A DNA stretch of 6,762 nt from Spirochaetes bacterium RIFOXYC1_FULL_54_7 (GTDB lineage: Bacteria; Spirochaetota; Spirochaetia; Treponematales; UBA12059), in the NCBI GenBank assembly GCA_001830645.1, contig MIBM01000116.1:2779-9540 (forward strand), in the 5' to 3' direction. The notes under the pieces are model-generated. The model saw only the letters and a program-made list of their open reading frames with translations. It was not told the origin of the DNA and searched no databases. The translations under genes and the position numbers were made by a program. This document shows, piece after piece, positions 6,074 to 6,762 of the stretch (position 1 is the stretch's first letter; each line of letters starts with the position of its first letter).

Positions 6074-6762
6074 CTAATGGTAATTCTTGTGGAACTCCCC
6101 TATGAGCTGCACAACCTTCCTGATCCTGTCCGTCGGGGGCAGGATGGTGGTGCGGAAGTGGGCTGTCCCTGGTAGCTGGCCAAAACCGCTGCCGGGAACA
6201 ACACAGATGCCTGTTGCCTCCAGGAGGGCCATGCACCACTCGGTGTCTGTCCTGCCTGCGGGCAGTTTTACCATGGGAAAGGCGTACATGGCTCCGGCGA
6301 CGGTGTTGCACCGTATACCCGGTATTTTGTTCAGGCCTTCTGCCAGGATGGCTGCCCGTTCCTTGAGTGCTCCAAGCACATTGTTACGTTCCGTGGTGTA
6401 GATGGCATGGCTCGGAGAGCCATCCTTGGGTGGGTTTATCATGCAGTAGACAGCGATCTGTCCGGGCAGGTTGGCACATAGGCTGACCGATTGCAGTTTC
6501 AGTATCTGGGCGGCAACATCGGCTGGTATGTTGCGTATCTCGAAATAGCCGCCCCGGTGGCCGCATTCACCCAGAAAGCCTTTGCTGGTTGAATGGAAGC
6601 TGAAGAGCGACACATCGCTCTCCTTCTTGCCTGCCATGACCTTGGCAAAAGAAGTGAATCTGTCATTCGGATGGTAGATATTTTCCTGGTAAACCTCATC
6701 AGCCAGTATGGTCAGGCCATGTTCCTTGGCAAAATCTATTATCATGGCGATATTGGCAGCAT
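6074..6762 (-). CDS. Class I/II aminotransferase, alanine aminotransferase-like, 5' partial
   Basis: The C-terminal part of a fold-type I PLP aminotransferase. The frame is open to the right edge (first full codon 6762-side at 6760), so the ATG at 6745 is internal and the N-terminal portion lies outside. Counting from that ATG, ADEVYQENIY (15-24) holds the conserved Asp and Tyr near PLP. SFHSTSKGFLGECGHRGGY (49-67) holds the PLP lysine K55, with R64 nearby. CVVPGSGFGQ (181-190) and HFRTTILPP (196-204) supply the substrate-carboxylate arginine R198. The STSKG..GECG.RGGY pattern and the HFRxTILP ending resemble the eukaryotic-type alanine aminotransferase group (alanine + 2-oxoglutarate to pyruvate + glutamate). 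Substrate is inferred from family resemblance only, and other small-amino-acid transaminases remain possible. It is the first visible gene of the minus-strand operon. Promoter and start are not in the window. Confidence 0.88.
   Translation of the reverse strand, partial: AANIAMIIDFAKEHGLTILADEVYQENIYHPNDRFTSFAKVMAGKKESDVSLFSFHSTSKGFLGECGHRGGYFEIRNIPADVAAQILKLQSVSLCANLPGQIAVYCMINPPKDGSPSHAIYTTERNNVLGALKERAAILAEGLNKIPGIRCNTVAGAMYAFPMVKLPAGRTDTEWCMALLEATGICVVPGSGFGQLPGTAHFRTTILPPTDRIRKVVQLIGEFHKNYH

Noticed and set aside
5715..6311. 198-codon minus-strand frame covering ppiC and the end of the aminotransferase
   Set aside because: It runs out of frame through two confidently identified proteins and shows low-complexity arginine/glycine-rich sequence typical of a shadow frame.

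Overview
The window looks like a bacterial chromosome segment from a diderm (outer-membrane) organism. Genes are dense, Shine-Dalgarno sites are strong (AGGAGG, GGGAG), and two Wza-like polysaccharide-export/SLBB proteins are present. A spirochaete is my best guess, based on the overall feel of the SLBB proteins and on an aminotransferase resembling the eukaryotic alanine aminotransferase group. Nothing in the window proves that assignment.

Left half (1-3744, + strand): two adjacent paralogous genes for periplasmic/outer-membrane SLBB (soluble-ligand-binding beta-grasp) proteins. The first is cut by the left edge, and about 80 N-terminal residues should lie outside. It carries a roughly 260-codon module twice, giving about seven SLBB-like units before a hydrophobic C-terminal tail. 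The second is complete, with a signal peptide, an N-terminal polysaccharide-export domain, only one copy of the module, and the same C-terminal tail. It reads like a shortened mosaic of its neighbour. Between them is a 16-codon open frame with a consensus Shine-Dalgarno sequence. Its stop overlaps the GTG start of the second gene (GTGA), which suggests translational coupling.

Middle (3745-3819): a short convergent intergenic gap holding a decamer tandem repeat and no convincing terminator.

Right half (6762-3820, - strand): a compact probable operon in the order alanine-aminotransferase-like PLP enzyme (5' end cut by the right edge), a small cytoplasmic parvulin prolyl isomerase (PpiC type), and a 632-residue two-domain protein. 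That last protein fuses a low-specificity L-threonine aldolase to a SagB/ThcOx-type FMN nitroreductase. Gaps are 48 and 28 bases, and each internal start has a good Shine-Dalgarno site. The operon pairs two PLP enzymes of small amino acids (alanine, and threonine/glycine) with a flavin redox domain. The physiological link is not visible from sequence.

The most notable items are the aldolase-nitroreductase fusion, the SLBB module gain/loss between the paralogs, the coupled mini-ORF, and two unusually good inverted repeats buried inside coding sequence. No RNA genes, mobile elements or CRISPR arrays were seen.
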